A program made the position numbers and the translations under genes. Below, in pieces: positions 26,158 through 35,510 of a stretch of DNA of 64,000 nucleotides. The notes under the pieces were generated by a model, which worked only from the letters and a program-made list of their open reading frames with translations, was not told where the DNA came from and made no database searches. Each line of letters begins with the position of its first letter. Position 1 is the first letter of the stretch. This DNA comes from Allosaccharopolyspora coralli (GTDB taxonomy: Bacteria > Actinomycetota > Actinomycetes > Mycobacteriales > Pseudonocardiaceae): positions 4,030,001-4,094,000 of the forward strand of contig NZ_CP045929.1 in assembly GCF_009664835.1 (NCBI RefSeq). The letters are read 5' to 3'.

Positions 26158-27042
26158 TCACTGCTCTCCGGTCGTCTGCGCATAAGGTTTGTCGTCGATC
26201 TGCGCTCCGGAGACCGTGGCGTTCCTGGCGAGCTGCTGTCCGGCGGTCAAACTGGACGCGGGAACGTTCTGGGCCGCCTTCTGGAGCGGTTCCAACGTGT
26301 CCTTCACCTTGTCCAGCATCGGCTTGACGCGCTTGACGATGTCCGCCAAGCGCTTGATCGACGTGACGATCCGCTCCAACCAGTCGGCCACCCGGCTCGA
26401 CCACTTGGCCACGATCCGGATCGCGTCGGCAACGAGCACCGGAGTCGCCATTCCCAGCGTGAGACCGGCTGCGATCGCCGACCGCGCGAGCCACTGCACC
26501 AGGTCCGACATGGCCTCGGCGATCAGGTCACGAACCGTCGTGCGCACGGCGGCGACCGCGGCAGCCGCACCGGCGACAGCTGCCCCGACCGCCGTCGCGG
26601 TTCCGGACGCGCCTTTGATCATCATCGCCTCACCGGCGCCGACGATCTTGTAAGCGTCGATCGCCGGTCCGTGCCAGGCAGCCGTGTCCGACGCGACCGC
26701 CTGTTCCATGTCCGCGGCGGCGTCGCCGAGAGCTTGCGAGACGTTCGCCCACGTCTCCGCGTTGGCGTTGACGGCGTCCGGATTTCCCGCGAGGGAGTCC
26801 AGCATCTCCGGCAGGGGGTCCACATGCTCCATCGCCCACGCGAACGCGGAACTGAGCAGTGTTCCGAACGGGTCGGCGACCACGCTGAGGGCATCGAGCC
26901 CGGTGGCGGCAGCGTTGATTCCGGCTTCACACCAGTCGCCGCTCTCGACAGCTCGCAGCGTGTCCGTGCCGAAGTCGATCACCGCAATGCCGTCTTCCGG
27001 CATCACACTCGGCTGGACGTCGGCTACCAATGGGTTGCTCAT
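26158..27042 (-). CDS. WXG100/PPE-like putative type VII secretion effector
   Basis: This 294-residue, largely helical protein has the motif TAAWHGPAIDAYK near residue 125, a W-x-G-like turn between two long helices as in WXG100-superfamily secretion proteins. A glycine/alanine-rich hydrophobic stretch (~150-215) follows, then a lysine-rich helical C-terminus (IVKRVKPMLDKVKDTLEPLQ). No known toxin domain is recognisable at the end. It starts one base after the EspC-like gene and lies between it and a small membrane protein. Secretion and an effector role are inferred from family and context. Confidence 0.7.
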   Translation of the reverse strand: MSNPLVADVQPSVMPEDGIAVIDFGTDTLRAVESGDWCEAGINAAATGLDALSVVADPFGTLLSSAFAWAMEHVDPLPEMLDSLAGNPDAVNANAETWANVSQALGDAAADMEQAVASDTAAWHGPAIDAYKIVGAGEAMMIKGASGTATAVGAAVAGAAAAVAAVRTTVRDLIAEAMSDLVQWLARSAIAAGLTLGMATPVLVADAIRIVAKWSSRVADWLERIVTSIKRLADIVKRVKPMLDKVKDTLEPLQKAAQNVPASSLTAGQQLARNATVSGAQIDDKPYAQTTGEQ

Positions 27043-27043
27043 G

Positions 27044-27370
27044 TCAGTGGTTCCCCAGTTCCCTCTCGATGGCCGCGAACGTCTCGCCGAGAATCTTCTC
27101 GAGCTCGTCGTATCCGTCGGCCATGTCGGTGATGCCCTGCGCGGTCGCCGAGACCGCCGTGTTCGCGGCGACGATCGCGGCTTGGCCCGCTGATTCGACG
27201 GTGCCGATCAGCGGTACCAGGATCGGGCTGCACAGAATTCCGTACGCCTCTCCGTCCATCGACGCCTGAGCTGCGGCGTCGGCGGCCGTGTTGATCCGGT
27301 CGGCGACGCCGTCGAGCCTGCCCGCGTGCGAGCGCATCTCATCGGTGTGCACTCCGATTCCGTCCGGCAT
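27044..27370 (-). CDS. EspC/DUF2580-like type VII secretion-associated protein
   Basis: This 108-residue helical protein begins PDGIGVHTDEMRSHAGRLDG, the pattern of ESX secretion-associated EspC-like proteins (about 100 residues, helical hairpin). ATG 27370 has AGGAGGGG upstream, and its first bases overlap the stop codon of the YbaB-like gene (TGATG). It has no signal peptide, consistent with type VII export together with the following effector-like protein. Confidence 0.75.
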   Translation of the reverse strand: MPDGIGVHTDEMRSHAGRLDGVADRINTAADAAAQASMDGEAYGILCSPILVPLIGTVESAGQAAIVAANTAVSATAQGITDMADGYDELEKILGETFAAIERELGNH

Positions 27371-27819
27371 CAGAAGCCCCTCCTGCGGTCCATCCAACTG
27401 CCGTCTTCGTCGTCCTCGTCGTCGGCGGGCGCCGGATGACAGGTCGGCGCCGTGTCGTTCTCCGCCTCCGGGAAACGCTCCCGGAAGCCGGTCACGACTG
27501 CCTCCAAGGTGTCCGAGTCGTCGCCAGTGACCGGCTGCATGACGTCCCGCATCCGCTCGGCGAGCTTCGACTGTGCTTGCCGCAGCGTGTCGAGCACCTC
27601 GCCTGAGATCTCGGCCGGGCGCTTGCGCAGTACCGCGTCGGCGAGGTCGAGCCCGACCAGGTTCCCGGTGTGGTCGACGGTGACCGTCACCACACCGTCC
27701 CTGCTGGTCTGCGAGACCTGAACCGCCTTGGCGGCGTCCTGGAGCTGCTGCGCCTGCTGCATCTTCTGGTCGATCTGCTGCCGCCAACCGGCGAGCATGG
27801 CGTCCGGATCGGTCGTCAC
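27370..27819 (-). CDS. YbaB/EbfC-family DNA-binding-like protein
   Basis: This 149-residue protein has the YbaB fold features: an N-terminal helix (LAGWRQQIDQKMQQAQQLQD), a beta stretch GVVTVTVDHTGNLVGLDLAD and a C-terminal helix. An acidic tail, DDEDDEDGSWMDRRRGF, is added at the end. YbaB-like proteins often open type VII secretion gene sets in actinomycetes. The GTG start has GGGG upstream. A very similar arrangement, including an acidic tail ending with W, occurs at 52428-52895. Its role in secretion or regulation is unknown. Confidence 0.78.
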   Translation of the reverse strand: MTTDPDAMLAGWRQQIDQKMQQAQQLQDAAKAVQVSQTSRDGVVTVTVDHTGNLVGLDLADAVLRKRPAEISGEVLDTLRQAQSKLAERMRDVMQPVTGDDSDTLEAVVTGFRERFPEAENDTAPTCHPAPADDEDDEDGSWMDRRRGF

Positions 27820-27962
27820 CGGTACCCCTTTCGCTGAGTGTGATCATTCGGACGCATCACTCACCCGAACGGTTCCCATCGCGGGACACCGCCGCACGTC
27901 CGAATTCACCCGTCGCCGACATCTCGCCGGGGCCGATGGTGCAGGCTTGGGGCGTGCCTGAG

Positions 27963-30494
27963 ATGTCCGACCGCAGCGCGAGTGGCGCCCACCTGCCCGT
28001 CGTGTCGGTGATCGTGGTGAATTACCGCGGCGCCGACGACACGCTCACCTGTCTGCGTGCGCTGCGCGACGAGCTGGACTACCCGGCCGACAAACTCGAC
28101 GTCGTCTGCGTCGACAACGGCTCCGGCGACGGCAGCGCCGAGCGGCTTCGTGCCGTCGACGGAGTGCGGCTCGTCGAGTCCGAGACGAACCTCGGCTTCG
28201 CGGGCGGGTGCAATCTCGCCGCACAGCACGCGGAAGGCGCGGTGCTGGCGTTCCTCAACAACGATGCGCGACCGGCACGTGACTGGGTGCGCACGGCCGT
28301 CGCCGTGCTGCGCGCGGAACCGACCGTCGGTGCCGTCGCGAGCAAGGTCCTCGATTGGGAAGGCAGGCACGTCGACTTCGTCGACAGCGGCCTCACCTGG
28401 TTCGGCATGGGCTACAAGCGGCACGCAGGCGACGTCGACGACGGTTCCCACGACTCCGCCCGTGACGTGCTCTTCGGCACCGGTTCGGCCTTGTTCGTGC
28501 GCGCCGAGTTGTTCACCGCGCTCGGCGGTTTCGACGACCGGTTCTTCATGTTCTACGAGGACGTGGACCTGGGGTGGCGACTCAACCTGCGCGGATGGCG
28601 CGTGCGCTACGAGCCGCGTTCGGTCGCCTACCACCGCCATCACGCCTCGATGGCGACCGTGTCCTCGGCCCGCGAGTACTACCTGCTGGAACGCAACGCC
28701 CTCGCAGCGCTGTACAAGAACGTCTCCGAGGAAACGCTGGCGACAGCACTTCCCGCCGCGCTCGCGCTGGCGGTGCGCCGCTCCACGGCACGCGGTGAGA
28801 TCGACCCGACCCAACTCGACATCACGCGCCGACCCGAGAATCCCGCCGACGACGAGGCCGGGGTGAGCGTGTCGCGCGAGGCGCTGGCCGGGGTGCTGGC
28901 CATCGACCAGTTCGTCGAGTTGTTGCCGTCCCTGCGGGAATCGCGCGCCATCGAACAACAAGCCCGGGTGCGCACGGACACCGACCTGGTGCCGTTGATG
29001 CGCAAAGCGATGGAGCCCGCCTACCCGCTGCCGCGTTACCTCGCCGCACACGAGGCCCTCGTGGACGTCTTCGATCTCGACGCGGTGTTCGGACGCTCGC
29101 GCAAGATCGCGGTCGTCACCGGTGATCCGATCTCCGAACGCATGGCCGGGCCCGCGATCCGCTCCTGGCACATGGCCGACGTGCTCGCCGCCGAACACGA
29201 CGTGCGCCTGGTCAGCGTCAACCGCGAAGGTTCCGGCACGGCCCCGGAATCGGCGTTCCCGGTGTTCACAGTGACACCGAAACAGCTGCAGAAGCAGGTG
29301 GAGTGGGCCGACGTCGTCGTGCTGCAGGGCCACATCCTCGAGATGACGCCCCAGCTCAAACGCCTCGACTCCACCAAGATCGTGGTCTGCGACGTCTACG
29401 ACCCGATGCATCTGGAACTGCTGGAGCAGGGCCGCGACACCGACGACGAGCGCCGGGTCCGGGATCTCGCGGGCGTGACCGGGGTGTTGAATTCGCAGCT
29501 GGAGCGCGGTGATTTCGTCCTGTGCGCCTCCGAGCGGCAGCGGCACTTCTGGCTCGGTCACCTCGCGTCGCTCGGGCGCCTGACGCCGACCGTCTACGAC
29601 AACGACCCGACGACTCGGTCACTGCTGTCGGTGGTGCCGTTCGGGCTGTCCTCGGTGCCACCGCGCCGCACCGGGCCGGCCCTGCGCGGCCATCAGCCGG
29701 GAATCGGCGCCGACGACAAGATCGTCATTTGGGCGGGCGGCGTCTACAACTGGTTCGACCCGTTGACCCTGCTGCACGCCGTGCACCGCCTCGCCGACCG
29801 GCGCAGCGACCTGCGGTTGTTCTTCCTCGGCATGAAACATCCCAACCCGGGGGTTCCCGAGATGGGGATCGCAGACCGGACCCGGCAGTTGTCCGCGCGG
29901 CTGGGGTTGACCGACAAGCACGTGTTCTTCAACGAGTGCTGGGTTCCCTACGGTGAGCGCCAGAACTACCTGCTCGACGCCGACTGCGGGGTGACGACAC
30001 ACTTCGAGCACGTGGAGACGACGTTCGCGTTCCGCACCCGTGTCCTGGACTATCTGTGGGCGGGGCTTCCGGTGGTGACGACGGACGGAGACTCGTTCGC
30101 GGATCTGGTGCGCGGCGAAGGGCTCGGCGTCGTGGTTCCGGCGGACGACCCGGACGCACTGGCGAACGCGCTCGACAACGTGCTCTACGACGACGAGTTC
30201 GCCGCCGCGTGCCGGGACCGCATCACCGACGTGCGGGAGTCGTTCACGTGGGAGTCGGTGCTGGAGCCGCTGACGCGGTTCTGCCGCGACCCGCGTCCGG
30301 CACCGGACCGGCTGCCGAACTCGGCGCCGCTGGTGAAGACACCTCCTTGGCACAGCGGCGAAATGCTGCGACACGACATGGACCTGGTTCGTCGGTACCT
30401 GACGGCGGGCGGGCCGACCGAGGTCGCACGCCGGGCGACCGGGAGAGTCCGGCGCATCGCGAGCGAGAAGCTGCGCGGTGGCAGGCGGAGGTGA
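27963..30494 (+). CDS. Two-domain glycosyltransferase: GT2 fused to GT4-like domain
   Basis: This 843-residue cytosolic enzyme has two catalytic modules. Residues ~12-260 are a GT2 domain (VVSVIVVNYRGADDTLTCLR, VDNGSGDGSAERL, AFLNNDARPA, FFMFYEDVDLGWRLNLRGW). Residues ~390-790 are a GT-B domain (GDPISERMAGPAIRSWHMAD, IVIWAGGVYNWFDPLTLLHA, RVLDYLWAGLPVVTTDGDSF). Having both suggests two sequential sugar additions by one protein. The start is uncertain: ATG 27963 is used, with GTG 27954 possible. The end overlaps the next GT4 gene by 17 bp, so the two are coupled. Substrate unknown. Confidence 0.85.
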   Translation: MSDRSASGAHLPVVSVIVVNYRGADDTLTCLRALRDELDYPADKLDVVCVDNGSGDGSAERLRAVDGVRLVESETNLGFAGGCNLAAQHAEGAVLAFLNNDARPARDWVRTAVAVLRAEPTVGAVASKVLDWEGRHVDFVDSGLTWFGMGYKRHAGDVDDGSHDSARDVLFGTGSALFVRAELFTALGGFDDRFFMFYEDVDLGWRLNLRGWRVRYEPRSVAYHRHHASMATVSSAREYYLLERNALAALYKNVSEETLATALPAALALAVRRSTARGEIDPTQLDITRRPENPADDEAGVSVSREALAGVLAIDQFVELLPSLRESRAIEQQARVRTDTDLVPLMRKAMEPAYPLPRYLAAHEALVDVFDLDAVFGRSRKIAVVTGDPISERMAGPAIRSWHMADVLAAEHDVRLVSVNREGSGTAPESAFPVFTVTPKQLQKQVEWADVVVLQGHILEMTPQLKRLDSTKIVVCDVYDPMHLELLEQGRDTDDERRVRDLAGVTGVLNSQLERGDFVLCASERQRHFWLGHLASLGRLTPTVYDNDPTTRSLLSVVPFGLSSVPPRRTGPALRGHQPGIGADDKIVIWAGGVYNWFDPLTLLHAVHRLADRRSDLRLFFLGMKHPNPGVPEMGIADRTRQLSARLGLTDKHVFFNECWVPYGERQNYLLDADCGVTTHFEHVETTFAFRTRVLDYLWAGLPVVTTDGDSFADLVRGEGLGVVVPADDPDALANALDNVLYDDEFAAACRDRITDVRESFTWESVLEPLTRFCRDPRPAPDRLPNSAPLVKTPPWHSGEMLRHDMDLVRRYLTAGGPTEVARRATGRVRRIASEKLRGGRRR

Positions 30495-31545
30495 GCCGCG
30501 GGTCCTGCTCGACGGGACACCGCTCGTCGGGGCAAGGACGGGAGTGGGGCGCTACACCGCATGCCTGATTGACGAACTGACGTCCACCGTGGACGTGTCG
30601 CTGATCGGCCTGACCCTCCGGGGTTGGCGGGAGCTGCGGAGGAAACGGCCCGAAACGGCGACGGTGACCGGGATTCCCCTGGTGGCCTCCGCCCTGCACT
30701 CCGCTTGGGCACGCGTCGAGTTCCCGCCGATCGAACTGTTGGCTCGTGGCCAGGACCTGGTACACGGTACGAACTTCGTGCTGCCGCCGTCGTGTCGCGG
30801 TCGCGGCGTGGTCACCGTGCACGACCTCGACTTTCTGAACCACGCGGAACAGCTGCCGCGACGGGGCCGCGAGTTTCCGACTCTGGTGCGCCGGTCCGTC
30901 CGGCGAGCAGCGGCCGTGTGCACGCCGACCCGCGCTGTGGCCGAGTCGGTGATCGAACGGTTCGACGTTCCCGAGCAGACCGTGCACGTCACTCCACTCG
31001 GGGTCGACAGGGCGTGGTTCGCCGCGTCGCCACCGGATTCCACGCTGCGGGAGCGATACCGGCTACCGTCGGAGTACCTGGTGTTCGTCGGTGGGGACGT
31101 GCCCCGCAAGGGACTGTCCACGGTGTACTCCGCGCTGGATCGTGAGCTGCCGCCACTGGTTCACGTCGGCCCAGCAACGACCTCGGCTCCCACGAACGTG
31201 GTGCGTACCGGCCACGTGCCGGACGAAGTGCTGCGCCGGATCGTTCGAGGCGCGAGCGCACTCGTCCTCCCTTCCCGCGACGAGGGTTTCGGGCTTACCG
31301 CGCTGGAGGCGCTGGCGTGCGGGATTCCCCTGGTGTGCTCGGACATTCCGGCGCTTCGGGAGGTCACCGACGGACAGGCCGTCATGGTCCCGTACGGCGA
31401 CGCCGACGCACTACGCACCGGACTCCGGCTCGCTCTCACCACACCGCCGACCACGAGGTCGCAGCGACGCGCACACGCTGCGACCTACACCTGGCGCGCC
31501 TGCGCCGAAAGCACCCTCACCGCCTACCATCACGCGCTCGCCTGA
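30478..31545 (+). CDS. GT4 glycosyltransferase
   Basis: This 355-residue GT-B enzyme has the N-terminal GEPRVLLDGTPLVGARTGVG turn, VVTVHDLDFLNHAEQLPRRG, YLVFVGGDVPRKGLSTVYSA and the donor-site DEGFGLTALEALACGIPLV with the conserved glutamates. It starts at GTG 30478 inside the end of the upstream two-domain glycosyltransferase gene. Its N-terminus is close to that of the GT4 at 21467-22663, so the two are likely paralogues. It converges on rmlD 24 bp away. It probably adds a sugar in the same glycan pathway. Confidence 0.86.
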   Translation: MAGGGEPRVLLDGTPLVGARTGVGRYTACLIDELTSTVDVSLIGLTLRGWRELRRKRPETATVTGIPLVASALHSAWARVEFPPIELLARGQDLVHGTNFVLPPSCRGRGVVTVHDLDFLNHAEQLPRRGREFPTLVRRSVRRAAAVCTPTRAVAESVIERFDVPEQTVHVTPLGVDRAWFAASPPDSTLRERYRLPSEYLVFVGGDVPRKGLSTVYSALDRELPPLVHVGPATTSAPTNVVRTGHVPDEVLRRIVRGASALVLPSRDEGFGLTALEALACGIPLVCSDIPALREVTDGQAVMVPYGDADALRTGLRLALTTPPTTRSQRRAHAATYTWRACAESTLTAYHHALA

Positions 31546-31569
31546 TCGCGTCCGAGAACACCGGACGGG

Positions 31570-32499
31570 TCACGCGGGGGCGTCACTGTGGACGAAGGCC
31601 TCCGGATTGTCAGCGAGAGCGGTGGTGAGCGACTCGCGCCACGCGGGCAGTGGCGACAGACCCGCTTCACGCCACGCCGTTCCCGACAGGACCGAGTACG
31701 CGGGACGAGGCGCCGGAAGGGGGAACTCGGCGGTCGTGCACGGACGCACCCGCTCCGGATCGTGCTCCAACTCCTCGAACACCGCGCGTGCGAATTCGAA
31801 CCAGCTCGTCTGACCGGAGTTCGTGCAGTGCAGCACCCGTCGCTGCGGCCCGCGCCGTTCGCTGACCCGCCCGGCGAGCTCCAGGAGTCCACGCGCCAGA
31901 TCCGCCGCCCACGTCGGCGATCCGACCTGATCGTCGACGACGGACACCGTTTCCCGCTCGACGGCCAGTCGCGCCATCGTCTTGACGAAATTGCTGCCCG
32001 TCGCCCCGTACACCCAGGACGTGCGGACGACCCACGCGTGAGCGCCCGCGTCGAGCACGGCTCGTTCCCCGTCGAGTTTCGTCCTTCCGTACACGGTCTT
32101 CGGTCCCGTCTCGGCGTCCGGTTCGTACGGCTCGGTTCCGTCGCCGCCGAAGACGTAGTCGGTCGAGACGTGCAGCAGCGGCAGCCGGCGAGCCGCACAC
32201 TCCTTCGCGAGCGTGCCGGGACCTGTCGCGTTGACCGCCGCCGCGCGAGCCGGGTCGTCCTCGGCCGCGTCGACCGCGGTGAACGCGGCCGCGTTGATCA
32301 CCACCGGGCGCAGGTCGGTGTCCCGCGCGGTCTCCGCGAAGGACTCGACCGCGTCGACGACCGCCTCCGGGTCGGAGATGTCCAGTTCACCCGATCCCGG
32401 TGCGTGCACCAGGCTGTGGCGGGCCCCGGCGAGCAGGCGACGCAGCTCCGAACCGAGTTGTCCGCGCCCGCCCGGCACGAGCACCGCCAGCCGGGTCAT
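31570..32499 (-). CDS. rmlD: dTDP-4-dehydrorhamnose reductase
   Basis: Last step of dTDP-L-rhamnose synthesis (NADPH-dependent reduction of dTDP-4-keto-rhamnose). The 309-residue short-chain dehydrogenase/reductase-fold protein has a GGRGQLGSELRRLL cofactor loop, NAAAFTAVDAAEDDP, the STDYVFGG motif and the YGRTKLDGE catalytic YxxxK. ATG 32499 has GGGGG upstream and overlaps the rmlB stop (ATGA), so the pair is coupled. In mycobacteria rmlB lies elsewhere in the genome, so the pairing here is a local arrangement. Confidence 0.93.
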   Translation of the reverse strand: MTRLAVLVPGGRGQLGSELRRLLAGARHSLVHAPGSGELDISDPEAVVDAVESFAETARDTDLRPVVINAAAFTAVDAAEDDPARAAAVNATGPGTLAKECAARRLPLLHVSTDYVFGGDGTEPYEPDAETGPKTVYGRTKLDGERAVLDAGAHAWVVRTSWVYGATGSNFVKTMARLAVERETVSVVDDQVGSPTWAADLARGLLELAGRVSERRGPQRRVLHCTNSGQTSWFEFARAVFEELEHDPERVRPCTTAEFPLPAPRPAYSVLSGTAWREAGLSPLPAWRESLTTALADNPEAFVHSDAPA

Positions 32500-33485
32500 C
32501 GACGACCCCCGGTGGCCTTCTTCAACGGCTCCCACCAGTCGCGGTTCTCGCGGTACCAGCGCACCACGTCCGCGAGCCCCTCGGCGAAACCGACCTGCGG
32601 CTCGTAACCCAGCTCCGTGCGGATCTTCGTCCAGTCGACCGAGTACCGCCGGTCGTGGCCCTTGCGGTCCTCGACCGGCCGGATCCAGGACTCCCCGAGC
32701 CCCATCTCGGCCAGCAGCCGTTCGGTGAATTCCCTGTTGGTCAGCTCGATGCCACCGCCGATGTTGTAGACCTCACCCGCGCGGCCGGACTCGGCCACCA
32801 GCTGGACACCGCGGCAGTGGTCGTCAACGTGCAGCCAGTCCCGCACGTGGAGCCCGTCCCCGTAGAGCGGGACGGGCTCGCCGTCGAGCAGGTTCGTGAC
32901 GAACAACGGCAGCACCTTCTCCGGGAACTGGTACGGGCCGTAGTTGTTCGAGCACCGCGTCACGCACACCGGCAACCCGTGCGTGCGGTAGTAGGCGCGG
33001 GCGAGCAGGTCCGACCCCGCCTTCGCCGCGGAGTACGGCGAGTTCGGCTCCAGCGCGTGCTCCTCCGGCCACGAACCGTCCTCGATCGAGCCGTAGACCT
33101 CGTCGGTCGAGACGTGCACGAGCTTGTCGACGCCGTGGTCCAGCGCGGCCTGCAGCAGCGTGTCGGTGCCGACGACGTTCGTGACCACGAAGTCCGACGC
33201 GCCGACGATCGAGCGGTCCACGTGCGTCTCGGCGGCGAAATGCACGATGACGTCGGTCGCGGACACCAGGTCGCGCACCAGAGCGGCGTCGCACACGTCG
33301 CCACGAACGAACCGGAACCGGGGGTGATCGGCGACCGGCGCGAGGTTCTGCTCGTTGCCCGCGTACGTGAGTTTGTCGAGGACCGTGACCGTCGCGTCGG
33401 CGAACGCCGGGTAGGCGCCGGTGAGGACCTGCCGCACGTAGTGGGAGCCGATGAAACCCGCTCCGCCGGTGACCAGAACTCGCAT
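32496..33485 (-). CDS. rmlB: dTDP-glucose 4,6-dehydratase
   Basis: Converts dTDP-glucose to dTDP-4-keto-6-deoxyglucose. The 329-residue extended SDR protein shows the NAD motif VTGGAGFIGSHYVRQ, HFAAETHVDRS, STDEVYG with the catalytic Asp/Glu pair, YSAAKAGSDLL (YxxxK) and TRCSNNYGPYQFPEK. ATG 33485 is preceded by AGGAAGG. It is transcribed away from the LCP genes, with a 338-bp spacer between. Together with rmlD it supplies rhamnose for the linker made by the WbbL-like enzyme; rmlA and rmlC are not in the window. Confidence 0.95.
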   Translation of the reverse strand: MRVLVTGGAGFIGSHYVRQVLTGAYPAFADATVTVLDKLTYAGNEQNLAPVADHPRFRFVRGDVCDAALVRDLVSATDVIVHFAAETHVDRSIVGASDFVVTNVVGTDTLLQAALDHGVDKLVHVSTDEVYGSIEDGSWPEEHALEPNSPYSAAKAGSDLLARAYYRTHGLPVCVTRCSNNYGPYQFPEKVLPLFVTNLLDGEPVPLYGDGLHVRDWLHVDDHCRGVQLVAESGRAGEVYNIGGGIELTNREFTERLLAEMGLGESWIRPVEDRKGHDRRYSVDWTKIRTELGYEPQVGFAEGLADVVRWYRENRDWWEPLKKATGGRR

Positions 33486-33823
33486 CGCACCTTCCTGAGT
33501 GGAACCGCCCGCGGGTCGACCGCGTGCACCGCCGGAGCACCGCCGGGACGTGATCGGTACCGTCACGTCCGGAGCCGACCATCTCAGGGTGATCGGTTCC
33601 GGGCGGGAGGACGGGTGTCAGTCTGTCACGTGCGCACGGCACGAATGTGAGGTCCCGAGCAACCGAGGGCCGCTGCCGCGCGTCACTCGAGTGAGTGATA
33701 TCACCGAGTGCGACCGTCCGGGTCCCGCGCCGACGACGCCGCGGATAACCTTCCCCGACGGAAGGTGGATCATGCTCGCCGGATTCCGGCGAGTGGTGCA
33801 GTCAGTCCGAGAGAGGATTCGGC
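33486..33823. promoter_or_regulatory. Divergent rmlB / LCP spacer with twin palindromes
   Basis: No gene is visible in this 338-bp gap. At its centre lie two adjacent perfect palindromes, TCACTCGAGTGA (33683-33694) and GTGATATCAC (33695-33704). They touch one another and are suited to binding a dimeric regulator. They lie 120 bp before the first LCP gene and 198 bp before rmlB. The regulator is unknown. Confidence 0.4.
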
Positions 33824-35500
33824 GTGGACGACCGGCCGCGCAGGCCCGGCACCCCGCAGGGGCGACCGGGCACCCCGCAGGGACGCCCCACCCGCGGCGT
33901 TCCACCACGCCCCGACGCCCAGCGTCGCCGGCCGCCGCAGGCCGACAGGCCCGCTCGCCACCCGGCTCCGGCACCGGCACCGCCGCCACCTTCCGACACG
34001 TGGGCGCCGCGGCGCCGGAACCGCCGCACCCCGATCGGACGGGTCGTCATCGCACTGCTGTCGGTGATGATCTTCGCAACCACCGGTTACGCGTGGGGCA
34101 CCCTTCACGGCTTGAACGCCGGCCTGAGCACCAACGACGTCATCGGCAGCGGGCTCAACCAGTCGGACGGCGCCACCGACATCCTGCTCGTCGGCAACGA
34201 CAGCCGCACCGACGCCCAGGGCAACCCGCTGCCGGAAGAGATCCTCAAGCAGCTGCGCACCACCGACGACGAGGGCGGCGACCTCACCGACACGATGATC
34301 CTCATGCGGATCCCGAACGGCGGCGGCCGGGCCAGCGCCGTCTCGTTCCCCCGCGACACGCTCGTCGAACTCGGCCAGGGCTTCGGCGAACAGAAGCTGA
34401 ACTCGGCGATGGGGCGGGCAAAGCAGGCAGCGCGGACGAAACTGGAATCCGAGGGCGTCACCGACGAAAAGGAACTCGAGAAGAAGAGCACCGCCCAGGG
34501 ACAGAAGTTCCTGGTGCAAACCATCGAGAAGCTCTCGGGTGTGGGCATCGACCACTACGCCGAGATCAACCTGCTCGGCTTCTACGAGATGACCAAGGCC
34601 GTCGGCGGCGTCGAGGTGTGCCTGAAGGAACCCGTGGACGACAGCGACTACTCCGGCGCCGTCTTCGACGCGGGCCCGCAGAAGGTGCAGGGTGCCGACG
34701 CGCTCGCGTTCGTGCGGCAACGCCACGGCCTGCCTCGTGGGGACCTCGACCGTGTCGTCCGCCAGCAGGTGTTCATGTCCGGCCTCGCCCGCCAGATGCT
34801 CTCCAGCGGAACCCTGGCGAATCCCTCGCGGCTCAGCGACCTCGTCACCTCGCTGCAGAAGTCGATCGTGCTCGACGACAATTGGGACGTGATGAAGTTC
34901 GCGCAGCAGATGCAGGGCATCGCCGCGGGCAACATCGAGTTCCACACCATTCCGGTCGAGCTCGACGGGTCGTCGGGCTCCGAGGATGTGACCGCGGACA
35001 AGCAGAAGGTGCAGACGTTCGTCGACGACCTGCTGCTGCCGCCGAAGGAGCGGGCCGCCAAGCAGCAGCAGAACGAGGCGAAGGAAGCGCAACGGGCCGA
35101 GACGACGGTCAACGTCTACAACGCTTCCGGTGTCAGCGGCCTCGCGGGCGAGGTCCGCAGCAAGCTCGGCGACCAGGGGTACCAGGAGGGTGACAGCGGC
35201 AACGCCGAGTCCATGTCGAAGTCGGTCGTGCAGCACGCTCCCGGCGAGGCCGAGGTCGCGCAGCAGATCGCCGACAGCCTCGGTGGCATCTCCGTGGAGG
35301 AGAGCTCGGAGCTGACCAGCGGGAGCGCCGCGATCTACCTCGGCGACGACTACAAGGGCCCGGGCGCGCAGAACTTCGCGGGCAGCGGCCCGATGCAGCT
35401 CGACGGTGCGCGCCAGGCCAAGCCGCAACCCGCGCAGGAGCCGTCCAGCGGAACCGAGGAGCAAACGATCACCGCCGACGGCGTGCCGTGCGTCTTCTGA
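33824..35500 (+). CDS. LCP (LytR-CpsA-Psr) family cell-wall glycan ligase with LytR_C domain
   Basis: LCP enzymes move polyprenyl-linked glycan onto peptidoglycan; the mycobacterial counterpart at this locus (Rv3267/Lcp1) attaches arabinogalactan. The 558-residue protein has a long proline/arginine-rich cytosolic N-terminus, one membrane helix at ~71-92, and an LCP domain (DILLVGNDSRTDAQGNPLP, SFPRDTLVEL, NLLGFYEMTKAVGGVEVCL, FVRQRHGLPRGDLDRVVRQQ with the key arginines). A C-terminal LytR_C domain follows (TTVNVYNASGVSGLAGEV, ~425-510). GTG 33824 is the start. A second LCP gene follows directly. Confidence 0.92.
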   Translation: MDDRPRRPGTPQGRPGTPQGRPTRGVPPRPDAQRRRPPQADRPARHPAPAPAPPPPSDTWAPRRRNRRTPIGRVVIALLSVMIFATTGYAWGTLHGLNAGLSTNDVIGSGLNQSDGATDILLVGNDSRTDAQGNPLPEEILKQLRTTDDEGGDLTDTMILMRIPNGGGRASAVSFPRDTLVELGQGFGEQKLNSAMGRAKQAARTKLESEGVTDEKELEKKSTAQGQKFLVQTIEKLSGVGIDHYAEINLLGFYEMTKAVGGVEVCLKEPVDDSDYSGAVFDAGPQKVQGADALAFVRQRHGLPRGDLDRVVRQQVFMSGLARQMLSSGTLANPSRLSDLVTSLQKSIVLDDNWDVMKFAQQMQGIAAGNIEFHTIPVELDGSSGSEDVTADKQKVQTFVDDLLLPPKERAAKQQQNEAKEAQRAETTVNVYNASGVSGLAGEVRSKLGDQGYQEGDSGNAESMSKSVVQHAPGEAEVAQQIADSLGGISVEESSELTSGSAAIYLGDDYKGPGAQNFAGSGPMQLDGARQAKPQPAQEPSSGTEEQTITADGVPCVF

Positions 35501-35510
35501 GGCGCGAGGG

